Shown here: one piece after another, positions 11,060 through 21,266 of the stretch
Numbering within the stretch: position 1 is the stretch's first letter
Layout of the letters: every line of letters starts with the position of its first letter
Assembly: GCF_024139115.2 (NCBI RefSeq)
Contig: NC_085141.1
Span: 395,273,124 to 395,337,123, forward strand
Direction of reading: 5' to 3'
Source: Armigeres subalbatus
Taxonomy: Eukaryota > Arthropoda > Insecta > Diptera > Culicidae
DNA: 64,000 bases
The notes under the pieces: generated by a model
Database searches by the model: none
What the model was told of the DNA's origin: nothing
Seen by the model: only the letters and a program-made list of their open reading frames with translations
Program-made: the position numbers and the translations under genes

Positions 11060-11640
11060 ATTCGACGCCACTTTGCCGATATTGGGGGCGCGTCCCATGC
11101 AGCTCCTTTTGCTTCCATGATGCGATCATCTCATCGACAGTTTTGATGTCGCGCAATTTAGCTGATAGTCCTCCTGCGCCAGATGCAGGGCACTGAATCC
11201 GTGGTCAGCTTCACATACAGTGCGATAGATTTCGTGGCGGCTCCGGTAGCTGCCCGGGGTTATCTAGTACCGAGTTGAAGCATTCCGCCTTCTGCCCGTT
11301 ATTTTCTTATACCAGAAATTATGCACAAAATCGGGTCCTGGTGCAGCCCAATTCTTGGTATACCGGGTAGCCTTACAAATGTCTTGGGCAGTCACGTTGA
11401 TGGCGGTCATATCTCCAATTCCACCACAATATCGCTGTTCTGCCATCCACACACCATCGCCGTTGTGTATGACGGAGTTCTCCCATAGATTGGACCAAAA
11501 CTGCGTGACTTCTCCAATCTCGGGAAGGCCCTCGCCAAAGTCGGGGCTTTGTCGTTTCGGATGTGGTTGTAGAACTCCCTTTCGTTAATGCCACTCTCCT
11601 CCACACCAAGAAGCCCTAATTTGAACTTCCTGGTAATGGA
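11060..11640 (-). pseudogene. Remnant of a non-LTR reverse transcriptase (clade uncertain)
   Basis: On the minus strand, fragments in shifting frames read REFYNHIRNDKAP, then FWSNLWEN, then KNWAAPGPDFVHNFWYKKI. The last is the fingers motif (G-P-D-x-V-H-N-F-W) that precedes the RT catalytic core. Below about 11265 a separate piece, SWKQKELHG, belongs to the C-terminal part of the same kind of polyprotein. The catalytic palm is therefore deleted. The copy is frameshifted at least twice and truncated. A piece of the N-terminal part of a similar protein is at 16681-17000. I link both to RT proteins that databases often label R2-like, but I cannot assign the clade. Confidence 0.5.
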
Positions 11641-11713
11641 CGCAACTATTTCAGCTTATTAACTGGCAACAACAAAAAAAGCAAGAAATATTCGAATAAT
11701 TTAAATTTAAAAG

Positions 11714-12004
11714 CCCTCCTTAGCCGTGCGGTAAGACGCGCAGCTACAAAGCAAGACCATGCTGAGGGTGGCTGGGTTCGATTCCCGGTGCCGGTCTAGG
11801 CAATTTTCGGATTGGAAATTGTCTCGACTTCCCTGGGCATAAAAGTATCATCGTGCTAGCCTCATGATATACGAATGCAAAAATGGTAACCTGGCTTAGA
11901 AACCTCGCAGTTAATAACTGTGGAAGAGCTTAACGAACACTAAGCTGCGAGGCGGCTCTGTCCCAGTGTGGGGATGTAATGCCAATAAGAAGAAGAAGAA
12001 GAAG
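11714..12004 (+). mobile_element. Feilai-type SINE, copy B
   Basis: Full-length relative of copy A: CCCTCCTTAGCCGTGCGGTA, B box GGTTCGATTCCC, conserved body and (AAG)n tail. An exact target duplication AAATTTAAAAG is at 11703-11713 and 12005-12015. It differs from copy A by a handful of substitutions and keeps the CGGCTCTGTCCCAGTG block near the 3' end. Confidence 0.9.
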
Positions 12005-12169
12005 AAATTTAAAAGCTGAGAAGATAAACAACTATGAATCTAAATACGAGAATGAAAATTACTAATCAAAGTTTCATAACAGAATCCCAGTGGAGATATT
12101 CTCCTTCTAAGGGACCCAGATGAATGACACATCTACATAGAAACTAACTTCTTCGTAATGGCTTTAACA

Positions 12170-13600
12170 TTTAAATTAAGGATTCATTAATTTTTCCTTC
12201 AAGATACACTTTTGCTTTAATTTTAAACAGGTGTGGATTGAGACATGTTTCAATTCATTAGGTAAAGCATTATATTTAAGAGGTGCTATATATGAAAAAC
12301 GACGTTGGCCTTGGGTGCATGAAGCTCTTGCAAATGCCAAATTACCAGCTTGTCGCGTAGCATGTAGTTGTGTGACATTGCTGAGGATTATATTACAATG
12401 AGTAGTGTTGTGCAATATACCATGAACCATAATTTTTGTTTGTAGCTCGCATAAGCCAAGAAGTGGTAAAATGTTATGAGAAGTATTGGTATAAAGGGCA
12501 GAAGTTGAGTGTAAGCATGACAATTTAAAAATAATTTTAAGGCATCTATTTTGTAACACTTGTAGTCTGATCAGTTTAGATTTGCATGCACGACCCCATA
12601 CTGTTATAATGTATTGCAGCTGGGAGTGAATATGGGCATAATAAAATTTCAGTAGGACATGTTGGAGAACGGAGCTTTGAACTTCACTCAGTATACCACA
12701 TAAACTAGCAACCTTTTTTTCAATATATTTTATATGACCTTCCCATGATAAAATCTACTTTGTCAATTGAGACACAAACTAAAACAGGATCTAAATGCTC
12801 TGGCAATCGCTTTTTCAGGGCATTCTTCATTAAGTTGAAGGACAGAAGATTACTCGAAAAATACACTTTTAATAATTTTAAATCATGCTTTATGGACTCA
12901 ATCATCATATGAGGGTCACTATTTGGGTAAAATAGAGCAGTGTCGTCTGCAAACAACCTTGGTAAACCGTTCAGTGGCAAACTACTTAGATCATTGATGT
13001 ATGTACACTAAAAACAGTATTGGCCCGATATTGCTACCCTGCGGAACTCCATGGGAGATAGCAGTTTCAGAGCTTCTGTTATTATTAATAACAACGTATT
13101 GCTGTCTGTTGGATAGGTAACTAGCGAATAATTGTAATGCGATTCCCCTTATCCCGTAGGCATTTAGTTTCCTTAACAAAATATCATGGTTTAATGTGTC
13201 GAAAGCCTTTTTCAAGTCTATAAACAGTGCTCCTACCATTTTTTTAGAGTCAATTTCTTTAAGAATAAAGTCAACTAACTCTGTGATCGCATTAGTCGTG
13301 CTACAGGCTTGCCGGAAGCCATACTGATACGTGTAGAGTAAATTATGCTTTTTGAAAAAAATTACTAATCTATTAACCAACAATTTCTCAAACACTTTAT
13401 TGAAAACCGAAAGTGTTGAGATGGGTCTGTAGTTATCGAGTGAACCAGGATCACCAGATTTAAAAATCGGGATAACCTTGGCTATTTTTAAACAGTCAGG
13501 ATACCTCCCAGTTTCAATAATTTTGTTGAAGCATTGAATAAAAATGAATGAAAATGCTGTTGAGTATGCTCTAATACTTGGCGCCAAAGCTTCAACTCCA
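12170..13600 (-). pseudogene. CR1/L2-like LINE ORF2, RT palm to C-terminus
   Basis: Minus-strand frames give a reverse transcriptase in order. NYRPIS (fingers) is near 13430. FIDLKKAFDTLNHDIL, with the first catalytic Asp, is near 13190-13226. GVPQGSNIGPILFLVYI is near 13000-13050 and FADDTALF, the catalytic Asp pair, near 12935-12957. A C-terminal region ending at 12176 has the LP..L/YNALP pattern usual in this LINE group. The frame breaks at about 12985-13000 and again at 12560-12720, so it is dead. It continues the LINE at 14600-15835, with unrelated DNA between. Confidence 0.8.
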
Positions 13601-13604
13601 GATA

Positions 13605-14590
13605 GTACGTCTCGTATAGCTACCGACGATCACCTGCATACAGCGTTGACGATGATGATAGCTCACTCACACAACGATTCTTGCTTCGCTTCGGTGTTCT
13701 CGGAAGCTTTGTGAGAGATTCGTGCGATGACTTACGTATCGTCGATAAATTGCAGGAGCTTTCACGTGGCGAGTCGTGTAGCGTAGGGTATACGAGAGAG
13801 GAAACTTTTAAGGTGATAGGCGGCACTAGGGTGACTCCGGACCAAATTGTTCACCGCCAAATCGACCCCACACAAGCACCCGCGATGACCAGCGGGATTC
13901 GCCTGGTCAAGCGAATAATTTCAAAATTCTCATTTCGCACTACTTAGGCACAATTAATTTCTTACCTTACAGAAACAGGAACTTTTATCACCTGTTAAGG
14001 TGGTGCACAAAAGCTACTCTTTAGCAAAACTTAAATCTGGAAAAACTATTTTGGTCGTTATTTTACAAAATCTAATAATTTGCCTTATGTTTTTCACCTT
14101 TCGTTTGTTTTTAACTACTCTAAGTTATACAATTTTTTAGATAGCTTTAAGATTTTACAAAATGGTTTCTTAAAATCTTTTTCTTGTCTTTAGCAGACTA
14201 ATCACACCGAACTATGCAGGCTGACGAATCGCACGAGAATCAAATTAACCCACAATAGGAATTTGCATATTAGATTCTGCTGATTCGTATCTGTATTATA
14301 CGTTCGCAGTAAAGCCCACCCCCATCTCCTTCTGCCTTATGTCAATCATATCTAAGCATCCCGCTTCATCCTTAGTTTCTTTTCTATTTTGAGTGCGGGT
14401 ATAAAAATCTGTAAAGCCTTGAACTTCGTTTAAAAAGGTAAAGTTGCTTTGCTCTGTGGTTGGCTGAATGAGATCCGTGGAGATTCTCGTGAGTTCCCGG
14501 AGACAATCTTAAAGCTTAGCTTCGAAAAGCTTCAGTTGCCTCAACTAATTCAGGGAGATAGCGCGTAAGCTGATGATAGAGTGAAAGCTT
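13605..14590. other. ~1-kb segment separating two LINE pieces
   Basis: This stretch has no LINE coding on either strand. It has a TATA-like GGGTATAAAAATC at about 14397-14410 and, read on the minus strand, TGGCGGTGAACAATTTGG at about 13842-13860, which could be the start of an LTR element's internal region. I could not define LTR ends or a target duplication, so an LTR-element fragment is only one option. Both LINE pieces seem to cover the segment just after the G-P-D fingers motif, so the junction may instead join two different LINE copies. Confidence 0.35.
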
Positions 14591-14599
14591 CATTTTGTT

Positions 14600-15835
14600 G
14601 GAATTTGATTACACTGTTAATCTAGTTGATGGATTTTGGAAAATTATTGCCAAAATATTTGTTACACATTTGACCAAACGTGTTGGAATATTGTCTGGAC
14701 CAGAAGCTTTTTTAATTTTTAGATCAGCAATTAGGTTAATAATTTCATTTGGGGTACTCGGTCTCAAGTATATTGATTGTTGTAACACATTAGTGTTTAC
14801 CAAAGGATCATTTCGTTCATTAAGTGGAATTTCATTAGACAGTAGCCCCGATACTAGAAAAATATGTGTTAATCATTTCGCACGACAACACGACGTATTT
14901 TTCACCATTATCGATGGTTTGTTCGCAATATTTTTTCGCCCAAATAAAATGTTTATTTGCTTCCACATCTTTTTATGAGTTGTATTATTTAATATTTCTT
15001 CAGTTTCAGTTTTGCTTTTTTAGTTTCTCTTTTGGATTTATCGAGCTTTTTAGAAAGATGGTCTAACATAGCTTTTATATGAGGATGATAATTATTTTTT
15101 TAATTTTATTAACTGTCATAGATTTGAGGTCATCCAGGGACCTTGTGTGCCTTTGATTTTAACTGTCTTATTTATTGTTCTCGTGCAATTTTGCAAAATG
15201 TTATTGTAATTCTGAATTATACTTTCGAGGCATTGATTGACATCGTCAACTCTATTTATACCGTTGATGAAACTCGTGAACGCATTATTGAGTTTTCTAT
15301 TCTCCACTATTTGTTTCGAAAGCTTCATCCGGTTTGTTTTAGCTGATATATTTAAACTAGATATGATAGGAAGATGGTCACTAACAAGGCTATAAATGGT
15401 GTCATTTTGAAGTGATGAGGACTGTTCTATACCACAAATAACATGGTCCAAAATGTGTTGATTGAAAGCTGTTGAAATTGAAAGATGGAGGTCGATACAC
15501 GCAGTGAACATCATAATATACATCCATCTTCAGTTCTATATGGATGTGATGAAATTCTTCGTGCATCACATTTTCAATAGTTTTAAATTGAATTGTGTTT
15601 CTAACAAAAACAGCCAATCCTCCGGATGAGGATTCTCTACATGAAAATATTGAAAACCTTGAAGATATAACGCACAATTTTTATGTTTGAGCCACGTTTC
15701 GCCTTACACAAGAACATCAATTGGCACACGTAAACAGTCAAGAAATTCCAGAACGTTATCAACTTTTTCCATATTATTAAGACCTCGTACATTCCATTGT
15801 AGTATTCTATTTTTTTTCGAGTCTGTGACCGAAGT
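14600..15835 (-). pseudogene. CR1/L2-like LINE ORF2, endonuclease to RT fingers
   Basis: On the minus strand the part starting near 15815 reads ILQWNVRGLNN, the N-terminus of an APE endonuclease, followed by GETWL (catalytic Glu) after a stop. Then come SSGGLAVFVRN and, near 15370, SDHLPI (the SDH catalytic triplet). The linker runs to KKASGPDNIPTRL at about 14690-14720, the start of the RT fingers. Stops and frameshifts break it into at least four frames. No ORF1 lies upstream. APE first, then RT, with these motifs, is typical of CR1/L2-group LINEs. Confidence 0.75.
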
Positions 15836-16124
15836 GCAATTGTTAAACTCATCAATGTTATCATAAAATATTGTTTTATGTTATCCACTAATACTTTGAA
15901 AACAAACACAAAGAACAGAAATACAAGTTGAACTATTTTTATTTAAACAAAAAAGGAATCTAGCCAAACGATGTTGAACATTCGATTTTGCAATTAATTG
16001 CATATTATTCGGCAACTCGGCCGTACGAAAACCATTTTTTTGTTAAATATCTTGGCTGTGCATATGCACAGCATATGTTTCAAAATGGACAAATTGATAT
16101 GAAATTTGCGAAAAAGAATCCACG

Positions 16125-16196
16125 TGTCTTGGAGGGACTCGAACCCTCAACCTCCTACTCTCTAGATAGGCGTGATAACCCCTACACAACAAGACC
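16125..16196 (-). tRNA. tRNA-like sequence in left arm (tRNA-Val-like D arm; probably not functional)
   Basis: The 72-nt cloverleaf is the mirror of 16526-16597. It has a 7-bp acceptor with a mismatch at the first pair, a D arm GTGTAGGGGTTATCAC resembling tRNA-Val, and a 5-bp anticodon stem with loop CTAGAGA. The T arm is GAGGG-TTCGAGT-CCCTC. The B box GGTTCGAGTCC is canonical. The loop would give anticodon AGA in a short-variable-arm tRNA, which is not a normal serine tRNA. I therefore read it as a pol III promoter module of the mobile element. Confidence 0.5.
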
Positions 16197-16525
16197 ACTT
16201 AAAGGTCACGTTTGCGGAAAAGCCATCAGAATCCGAGTACCAACCTCCACCGCGGTTAGCTCTCTTTTTTGCAAATTGAATATCTTTCGGATGCTTGATT
16301 TGCCCAATCTCCACATTTGCTTTACTGTTGTATATCCACAGCCAAGCGAGTGCACATTGTTTATTAAACGAGAGGATCGCACTCCATGCCCCCCAGCAAC
16401 GGACTGGGCGGGACGGTATAGAATGCGAATTCAATCGCACTCTGCTGTGCCAAAGGCTTGCTTGGCTAAAGCATTTGATGAGTTTGATTGCCTTTTTGGC
16501 TTTTCCGCAAACGTGACCTTTAAGT

Positions 16526-16597
16526 GGTCTTGTTGTGTAGGGGTTATCACGCCTATCTAGAGAGTAGGAGGTTGAGGGTTCGAGTCCCTCCAAGACA
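16526..16597 (+). tRNA. tRNA-like sequence in right arm
   Basis: Same 72-nt cloverleaf as the left arm, on the opposite strand. A-box-like TTGTGTAGGGGTT and B box GGTTCGAGTCC are both present, so pol III initiation is possible. The two tRNA-like units diverge from the spacer toward the ends of the element. No CCA and no intron. Confidence 0.5.
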
Positions 16598-16680
16598 CGT
16601 GGATTCTTTTTCGCAAATTTCATATCAATTTGTCCATTTCGAAACATATGCTGTGCATATGCACAGCCAAGATATTTAAA

Positions 16681-17000
16681 TTCGATTTTGCTCCTCCCTC
16701 TTCCAACATTCTCCATAACGTTGCAGTCGTTTAGCAAGAGCAGTCAACTGCTGTACATGGGTGTCGAGGATCTCAGTTATGTTCGCCTCGGTGAGATCAG
16801 GGAGTTCTGTGGGTTTCACAATTTCAGCAACATTCCGAACTAGCTTTCCGAACTTTGACCGCAGTGTGGCGATGCTGGTCTCCAGACGTCGCATCCACGT
16901 GGGTTTTTGTACTTTGGGGCGTGCGCGTCGATCACTCTCACCTTGTGGGCGCGTTTGCAATCCCAACGTTCATGCAACAGCCACTGCAGCCGAATACACG
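16681..17000 (-). pseudogene. N-terminal fragment of a non-LTR RT polyprotein
   Basis: A 96-codon minus frame contains KPTWMRRLETSIATLRSKFG and later LAKRLQRYGECWKREEQNR. This pattern (a W-RRLE coiled segment and then RLxRY..xxxRxxxNR) occurs just upstream of the RT in the same polyprotein type seen at 11060-11640. The fragment is cut at its 3' side by the 688-bp inverted-arm element. It has no RT core and is a dead fragment. Confidence 0.45.
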
Positions 17001-17164
17001 ATAAAGCTCCTCAAGATTCTCCATGATAAATTATTTTACGCATTTAAAACGTGTTCAAATTACAGAAAATTTATCAATTTATAGAATTGCAATGACTGTA
17101 CAAGTGTACAATGACTAATATTTAACCGAATATTGACAGTCCAGAGCTGACTATGAATATGTCT

Positions 17165-17550
17165 GGAAGTGAGCTCCGGGAATTCCTCTGGAAGTTCCTC
17201 CGGGAATTCCTCCGGAAGTTCCTCCGGGAATTCCTCCGGAAGTTCCTCCGGAAATTCCTCCGGAAGTTCCTCCAGGAATTCCTCCGGAAGTTCCTCCGGG
17301 AATTCCTCCGGAAGTTCCTCCGGGAATTCCTCCGGAAGTTCCTCCGGGAATTCCTCCGGAAGTTCCTCCGGGAATTCCTCCGGAAGTTCCTCCGGAATTC
17401 CTCCGAAGTTCCTCCGAATTCTTCCGGAAGTTCCTCCGAATTCTTCAGGAAGGTCCTCCGGGAATTCCTTCAGATGGTCCTCCGGGAATTCCTCCGGAAG
17501 ATCCTCCGGGAATTTCTCCGGAAGGTCCTCCGGGAATTCCTCCGGAAGTT
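17165..17550. repeat. 24-bp minisatellite GGAATTCCTCCGGAAGTTCCTCC
   Basis: About 16 tandem units of GGAATTCCTCCGGAAGTTCC plus TCCG, nearly perfect in the middle and degenerate toward the right end. GGAATTCC and TTCCGGAA inside the unit are self-complementary, so the polarity is set by TCC/GGA only. The same unit fills the core of the 44-52 kb foldback. The two 130-codon frames are artefacts. Confidence 0.9.
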
Positions 17551-17556
17551 ACACTG

Positions 17557-17636
17557 ACACGCTTTTCACTCTCGGTTCTTGATTTAGCATTACTTTAAAG
17601 TAATACTAAATCAAGAACCGAAAGTGAAAAGCGTGT
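17557..17636. repeat. 80-bp near-perfect palindrome with no loop
   Basis: ACACGCTTTTCACT at the left pairs with AGTGAAAAGCGTGT at the right. The centre is ACTTTAAAGT. The 40-bp arms have two mismatches. It begins 7 bp after the minisatellite, so the two may be parts of one element. Confidence 0.9.
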
Positions 17637-17826
17637 TTGTGGATGCTTTCCAATGCCTTACAAGAGCACCATCATTGGATCGATTTCAAGACTGTACGCG
17701 TTAAGCCATGGGAAGTTGTAGAAGAGAATAACTTTCCCGGGAAGTTTACTAGACTGATAAAAGCAACGCAACTGTGTGATGATTTTAGGCCTTTAATGAG
17801 TATTTCATTCTGAACCACGTCTAAGG

Positions 17827-18054
17827 GTCTGTCTCATTTGGAGAATTAAACTGATGTTAAACTTAAAAGTGACATTTCAATAATTATCGAATAACCCTGC
17901 TCGGAGAGCAAGATTACTTTTGATAGATATCGAATCATGTCGAACCGATGTCTTATTGGAATTGCTGGGGAGCACTAGCCATTCTAAAGACCGGATGATT
18001 TTTTAATATTCGAACTGTCACTTTTAAGTTTAATTTTACAAATGAGACAGACAG
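17827..18054. mobile_element. 228-bp MITE with TIR GTCTGTCTCATTTG
   Basis: GTCTGTCTCATTTGGAGAATTAAAC at the left and its inverse GTTTAATTTTACAAATGAGACAGAC at the right. ACTTAAAAGTGACA is also inverted in both arms, after an 11-bp indel in the left one. No coding. A target duplication could not be fixed. Confidence 0.7.
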
Positions 18055-19480
18055 AAAATTAAAAGTGATCATTTATTATATACTATTTGTATGTGTTTTA
18101 TTTTTAGGACTAGTGTCAAGCAATAAATGAAATAATTTTACTTCTTACTCATTTGTACAATTATGTACTACCACGACGTCATAATTTACTGAAACTTAAT
18201 TGAAAATTGATTTCATTCAACATTCTTGCCACTATTGGCGTGAGGTAGATAACACAAATCTGTCTCTTTAAGATGACAGAATCAGCCTTCTACCCTCTAG
18301 CCTCTTATAATATAAAATCTTATAATACACAGATAGAAAAATCCACTGAGATTTACGCTGAAAATCATGCACATAAATGGAACGTCATTATTAGCGTACT
18401 TCCACACGAGAAGTAGCCTAAATGTATACAATATTTGACGTGAATCGTCGATATTGCATACAAGTTGTAAGCAATATTGTTAGGAAGAGGGCCATTTCAG
18501 CGTAGAATAGCGTAAATTTCCGCTTGTCAAGTTTTACGCGCTGTTTATTTTTCATTATTATTTTCTGTGTATAAATACCTACACGATGCACATTGGAATT
18601 TCGAATGACTCAGACTCGACGGCGGCGCGCAAAGTCGTCCTCATTCGACGCTTTATGACCACCTCAGAAGATAAGAGAAGCTCTTTTAATATGTTTACTG
18701 CTTTTCTCCGTTTACTACCTTTATTTGAACCGACGATGTTCCGTTTCATTTTGCAGGCAAATTCGAATTTTTTATTGCAGTTTAAGGATGTAGTCATTGC
18801 CACTTTGCCACACGCACCCGGCCAGGACTCATCTGCGAGTGTCAGATGAGATGGGAAAAGTTTGTCGTATTATTTGTCGTGCCGAGCGGATCCGATGTAA
18901 GGTGCTGGATGGAGCCTCCAGAAATGTTTGTGGGGCGAAGAACAATGGGTCCAAATTCCGTCGTAGTGCTGTGGCTCCTGTTGTTGGGACAGAGATTTAT
19001 GGAGGCTGTTTGCCATTCAAACCACACCACATTCACACGTGTGAAAAGGATCATATTGCGTGCGCCATTAGCGTCCTCTCCGTGTTCGGGAGAGATGGCC
19101 GGGATAATAATTTACGATTGGACGGACCCGCACATTGTTCCACCACAGATTTACCGGAGAAAGGCGGGGGAGCATTCACCACGAAGGAATTTGAGTGAAG
19201 AATTCTCAAATTACAAAATAAATCATGGCCCATGATTCCGCGACCCATTTGTATACCAGATGCAATTCATAAATTGTACTGAATTTATAAATTAAAATAA
19301 TTGAAAATTGGCATTTTCTTATAAAACTTTTAAAACATGATTCCAAACACGCATACTCAATTTTCCTTCCGGTAGTCTAACAAAAATGAAATTTGTTGAT
19401 CAGCATTCTGCTGGTTTTAGAAATTGAGTCAATCTGCCCTTCTAGAAGCTTCAAAATAAAGTCATTATATAACCAAAATG
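18055..19480. other. No gene recognised
   Basis: The segment 18790-19240 has higher GC content and overlapping frames of up to 133 codons on both strands, but no motif, no codon periodicity I can defend and no similarity I recognise. The rest is AT-rich. Confidence 0.35.
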
Positions 19481-19483
19481 GAG

Positions 19484-19735
19484 GTTCTTCTTCTTCTTCT
19501 TCTTCTTATTGGCATTACATCCCCACACTGGGACAGAGCCGCCTCACAGCTTAGTGTTCATTTAGCACTTCCACAGTTATTAACTGCGAGGTTTCTAAGC
19601 CAGGTTACCATTTTTGCATTCATATATCATGAGGCTAACACGATGATACTTTTATGCTCAGGGAAGTCGAGACAATTTGCAATCCGAAAATTGCCTAGAC
19701 CGGCACCGGGAATCGAACCCAGCCACCCTCAGCAT
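19484..19735 (-). mobile_element. Feilai-type SINE, copy C, 5'-truncated
   Basis: Minus orientation. The (TTC)n tail is at 19484-19506, then the body (GGCATTACATCCCCACACTGGG and so on) up to CCAGCCACCCTCAGCAT at about 19732. The A-box end, present in copies B and D, is missing. A frame through it is not a gene. Confidence 0.85.
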
Positions 19736-21250
19736 ACAATACGCCAACCCAAAAAATTACTTTAGCTTATTAAATTTTACATATTGAGTCATTCATGAAA
19801 TCCAATCGATTTAAAAATTAGTGTAGCACATTACCTCAAGTGGATTTTTGGTTCAATGGTAGCAAAGTGCAAATATGCTCATCATAGTAAAAAATTAATA
19901 TCGGTTTGGTATGCAGATTATTTGTAATTTATCTATCTCAGCAATAGAATATGTTTAATTTTTTATAGGCATGGTATGTGTTTTTGACGTAAAATCGATA
20001 GCAAAATGTTCTGTCACATAGAAACAGTTTTTATTTGCTAGAACACACTTTCATTGGCCACTGGATCCCCACACATGTCTATCTACTCCCAATAGATAAC
20101 AATAGACAGGTGGATCATACATTGAATATGCAATCGCAAGCCACATTTTCAAGCCTCGTCGACAAAGGACGAACAAGAGCACGTGAGTAAATATCGAGTC
20201 AGGGAAAAATGGAACACAGCCTATGAACCGGCAACGCAAGATATATTTTTATATTCACTGGATTTAAACGATGGCAGCCGTCTACGAATGAATGTCTGCC
20301 CCAGTTTTTTTAACTTTGCATCAGAAACGAGAAACTGGTGGTAATGGAACATCAACATTATGCATACATCTCCGACCGATTACGGCTTATGGTCCTTGCG
20401 GGTGGCGTCGCCCCGGTCGGCTGCGACCGACCGGTATCAAGTCCACTCAACGAAATCTGCTTTGTTTCATGCTTCAAAGTTTGCTCGCTCGTAACAGCCG
20501 AGCCTTCCAATATCGTATATACAGTCCCTCGCATCACGCCGAAAAGTTGTGAATGAATAATTTTCGCATTAAACTTTCCGGGTGTCCCGTGTCTGCTGCT
20601 CCTTTTCGCATTCGTCGTTGCGCGATGTCTTCTCGGTGCCTCGGCTGGCAGATCTGCGAGGAAAATTGTTATGATGCGCCCAAAAGCAAACAGAGTCGAA
20701 TTGTTTGTCCCCTGATGGAGGGAGGCAGTAAAAGAAAATTAAATTATTATCTAATTTATTTCTTCTTTGTTAATCAGTTTTGTGATTAAGGCTTAATTGG
20801 TGGGCCTTATTGTGGGATACTATCGGGATTACAGTTTTTGTAAACCTTTGAAGCTTTTATTCTGTTTAAGGTGTTCAATTAACCAGTTTTGTGGCAAGAT
20901 TTGCCTTTTACATGTCATGAAGACAAGTTCGTATAACTACTTTATTTGTACGTGACACATACTGCAATGTTATCTTTTGATTTCCGAATATACTAACACT
21001 GTCACTGTTGCATTAAGGACATAGTTGGAAGAGTACCACAATGGCAGCCAATATGGCACTAGACCTTCCACGGGCCGATTCTTTCGCATGATGATTAGGC
21101 TTCTCAGAAGGCATCAGTGAAACGTGCAATTCAACAAAATACCCAGAATTTTTCTGTGATATCTATCGCACCAGGGGCAGATACTTCTAGTCTAGTCTAG
21201 TCTACACTATCGTACCAGGGGCAGATACTTCATACAAAAAGTGTGACATG
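19736..21250. other. No gene recognised; small tandem duplication
   Basis: At 21162-21233 the segment ATCG(C/T)ACCAGGGGCAGATACTTC occurs twice, with (TCTAG)n between. At 20400-20435 GGTCGGCTGCGACCGACCGG can form a short hairpin. No protein family recognised in the short frames. Confidence 0.4.
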
Positions 21251-21266
21251 AGGGTGAGTGGAGTAT

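Larger units (their letters stand above)
15992..16679. mobile_element. 688-bp element with 182-bp inverted arms, each holding a tRNA-like sequence
   Basis: Arms 16043-16224 and 16498-16679 are equal in length and, by my reading, differ at one base (A/G in CAAAATGG vs CGAAATGG). The spacer is 273 bp. A 51-bp segment lies outside the left arm. The whole is flanked by the 12-bp direct repeat ATTCGATTTTGC at 15980-15991 and 16680-16691, as for a recent insertion. The host sequence on the right is an RT remnant on the minus strand, and the left flank is compatible with its continuation. Each arm also carries the palindrome GCTGTGCATATGCACAGC. No protein is encoded: the 190-codon frames run through the arms on each strand only because the arms mirror each other. 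Confidence 0.8.

Noticed and set aside
13605..14590. Solo LTR between the LINE halves
   Set aside because: TATA-like box and a possible internal-region start are suggestive, but I could not find TG...CA ends with a target duplication, so I left it unassigned.
15988..16737. 190- and 191-codon frames on opposite strands with the same C-terminal residues
   Set aside because: They are identical because the 182-bp arms are inverted copies. The reading includes the tRNA-like sequence, which is not protein coding.
17153..17582. 134- and 137-codon frames ([16 protein letters not shown])
   Set aside because: Artefacts of the 24-bp minisatellite in two phases.
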